DNA of 23,395 nucleotides. It comes from Bacteroidales bacterium (GTDB lineage Bacteria; Bacteroidota; Bacteroidia; Bacteroidales; Lentimicrobiaceae). The notes under the pieces are model-generated. The model was not told the origin of the DNA, ran no database searches, and saw only the letters and a program-made list of their open reading frames with translations. Position 1 is the first letter of the stretch. The number at the start of each line of letters is the position of its first letter. The stretch lies in assembly GCA_022837485.1 (NCBI GenBank), contig JALHHH010000041.1:1-23395 (forward strand), in the 5' to 3' direction. Positions 22,539 to 23,395 of this stretch are shown in pieces. Made by a program: the position numbers and the translations under genes.

Positions 22539-23395
22539 AACTGAGACTTCGACTGATTGCCGCTGCACTGCTGCTTCTTCCGCTTTTGACCACAGCTCAG
22601 ATCAGACTGGGCGACGACCTGAGTGAAATAGATTACTCCTCCCCCCGCGAATACATCATCGGGGGTGTAACCGTAACCGGAGTTCAATACCTCGACCATA
22701 ACGTACTTATTATGATCTCCGGGCTTCAGGTTGCTGACCGAATCGAAGTTCCCGGTGATAAAATCCGCAAAGCAATAGAGAAACTCTGGGCTCAGGGTCT
22801 TTTTGAAAACGTGAGCATCTCAGCCACAAAATTCTCCGATGAGCTTATATTCCTGAATATTAACCTACAGGAAAGACCACGTCTTAACCGTTTCTCATTC
22901 AAAGGTGTAAAGAAAGCCGAAGCCGATGATCTGCGCGAGAAAATTAAACTTATTAAAGGCGATGTTGTTACCGATAACGTTCTTATTCGGACGTCAAACA
23001 TCATAAAGAAACACTTCATCGATAAGGGCTTCCTCAACACCGAAGTTGAAATTGAGCAGGTGACCGACAGTGTTAAAGCCAATGAAGTAAGCCTGGTAAT
23101 CAATGTTGACAAAAACGCCAAGGTCCGGATTGATCAGATTAACTTCACCGGCAACAGCAACCTCAGCGATATGAAACTGAAGCGGTCGATGAAAAACACC
23201 AAGGATCGCGGCGTTTTCAGACCGTTTAATGCGCTTGACCGGATTATGCTCGAAACGCCCCGCAAGCTGCTTAGTATGAATGCCGACACCCTCCTTGGTT
23301 TTGGTTCCGATGTAATCTTCGACAACTTCAGGTTCAGAATTTTTAAAGCTTCTAAATTTATTGAAGATGATTTCAGGGATGATCGCATCAGCCTG
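22535..23395 (+). CDS. bamA: BamA outer-membrane protein assembly factor, N-terminal part
   Basis: This is the start of the essential barrel that inserts outer-membrane proteins. The 287 residues present hold a signal peptide (MKLRLRLIAAALLLLPLLTTAQ) and POTRA domains. POTRA 1 covers about 39-110 (YIIGGVTVTGVQYLDHNVLIMISGLQVADRI, then KAIEKLWAQGLFENVSI), POTRA 2 about 112-195 (RLNRFSFKGVKKAEADDLREKI), and POTRA 3 begins at about 196 (VRIDQINFTGNSNLSDMKLKRSMKN). The frame is open to the window edge, so the remaining POTRA domains and the barrel lie outside. The ATG at 22535 overlaps the uppS stop. The sequence carries the RPRLNRF-type hinge usual for Bacteroidota BamA. It is the true BamA of this window; the gene at 18241 is a shorter relative. 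Confidence 0.95.
   Translation, partial: MKLRLRLIAAALLLLPLLTTAQIRLGDDLSEIDYSSPREYIIGGVTVTGVQYLDHNVLIMISGLQVADRIEVPGDKIRKAIEKLWAQGLFENVSISATKFSDELIFLNINLQERPRLNRFSFKGVKKAEADDLREKIKLIKGDVVTDNVLIRTSNIIKKHFIDKGFLNTEVEIEQVTDSVKANEVSLVINVDKNAKVRIDQINFTGNSNLSDMKLKRSMKNTKDRGVFRPFNALDRIMLETPRKLLSMNADTLLGFGSDVIFDNFRFRIFKASKFIEDDFRDDRISL

Overview
This window looks like a chromosomal segment of an anaerobic or facultatively anaerobic member of the Bacteroidota, probably in or near the Bacteroidales. The placement is inferred. It rests on Bacteroidota-type promoters (TAnnTTTG -7 boxes before eight genes), few Shine-Dalgarno sites, a PorG/DUF6089-like barrel next to uppS and bamA, and an RND/MFP/TolC/TetR efflux operon of the form common in this phylum. 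No tRNA, rRNA, CRISPR array, insertion sequence or phage gene was found.

Layout. (1) 1-5137, minus strand: an efflux operon read tetR, tolC-like, adaptor lipoprotein, RND pump; the pump runs off the left edge. (2) 5356-6570, plus: queA, for queuosine modification of tRNA. (3) 6571-6923: a 353-base non-coding leader with a 20-base palindrome and a promoter. (4) 6924-12922, plus: a six-gene sulfur/redox cluster. It encodes an octaheme cytochrome c of the tetrathionate-reductase (OTR) family, a membrane cytochrome b, a lipoprotein with two rhodanese domains, a YeeE/YedE-type transporter split over two genes (the second fused to a rhodanese domain), and a membrane-anchored rhodanese-like protein. 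(5) 13134-15602, plus: tatC, then a PspC-domain protein and a LiaF-like protein, closed by a strong bidirectional terminator. (6) 15776-17337, minus: an alpha/beta hydrolase downstream of pdxJ. (7) 17582-23395, plus: a CBS-pair protein overlapping a one-POTRA BamA-like protein, then nadK, a PorG-like barrel, uppS and the start of bamA.

The sulfur cluster is the part most worth attention. The likely scheme is that the cytochrome b passes quinol electrons to the octaheme cytochrome, which reduces a sulfur or nitrogen oxyanion outside the inner membrane, while YedE and the rhodaneses move and carry sulfur. All three rhodanese-containing proteins end in a flexible tail closing with Gly-Gly-Cys. 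The two encoded downstream have lost the catalytic rhodanese cysteine, so the tail cysteine is the only thiol attached to that domain in the YedE fusion and one of two in the last protein. This suggests a set of sulfur-relay proteins in which a mobile C-terminal cysteine replaces or complements the classical active site. That function is inference; the tails and the missing cysteines are read directly from the sequence.
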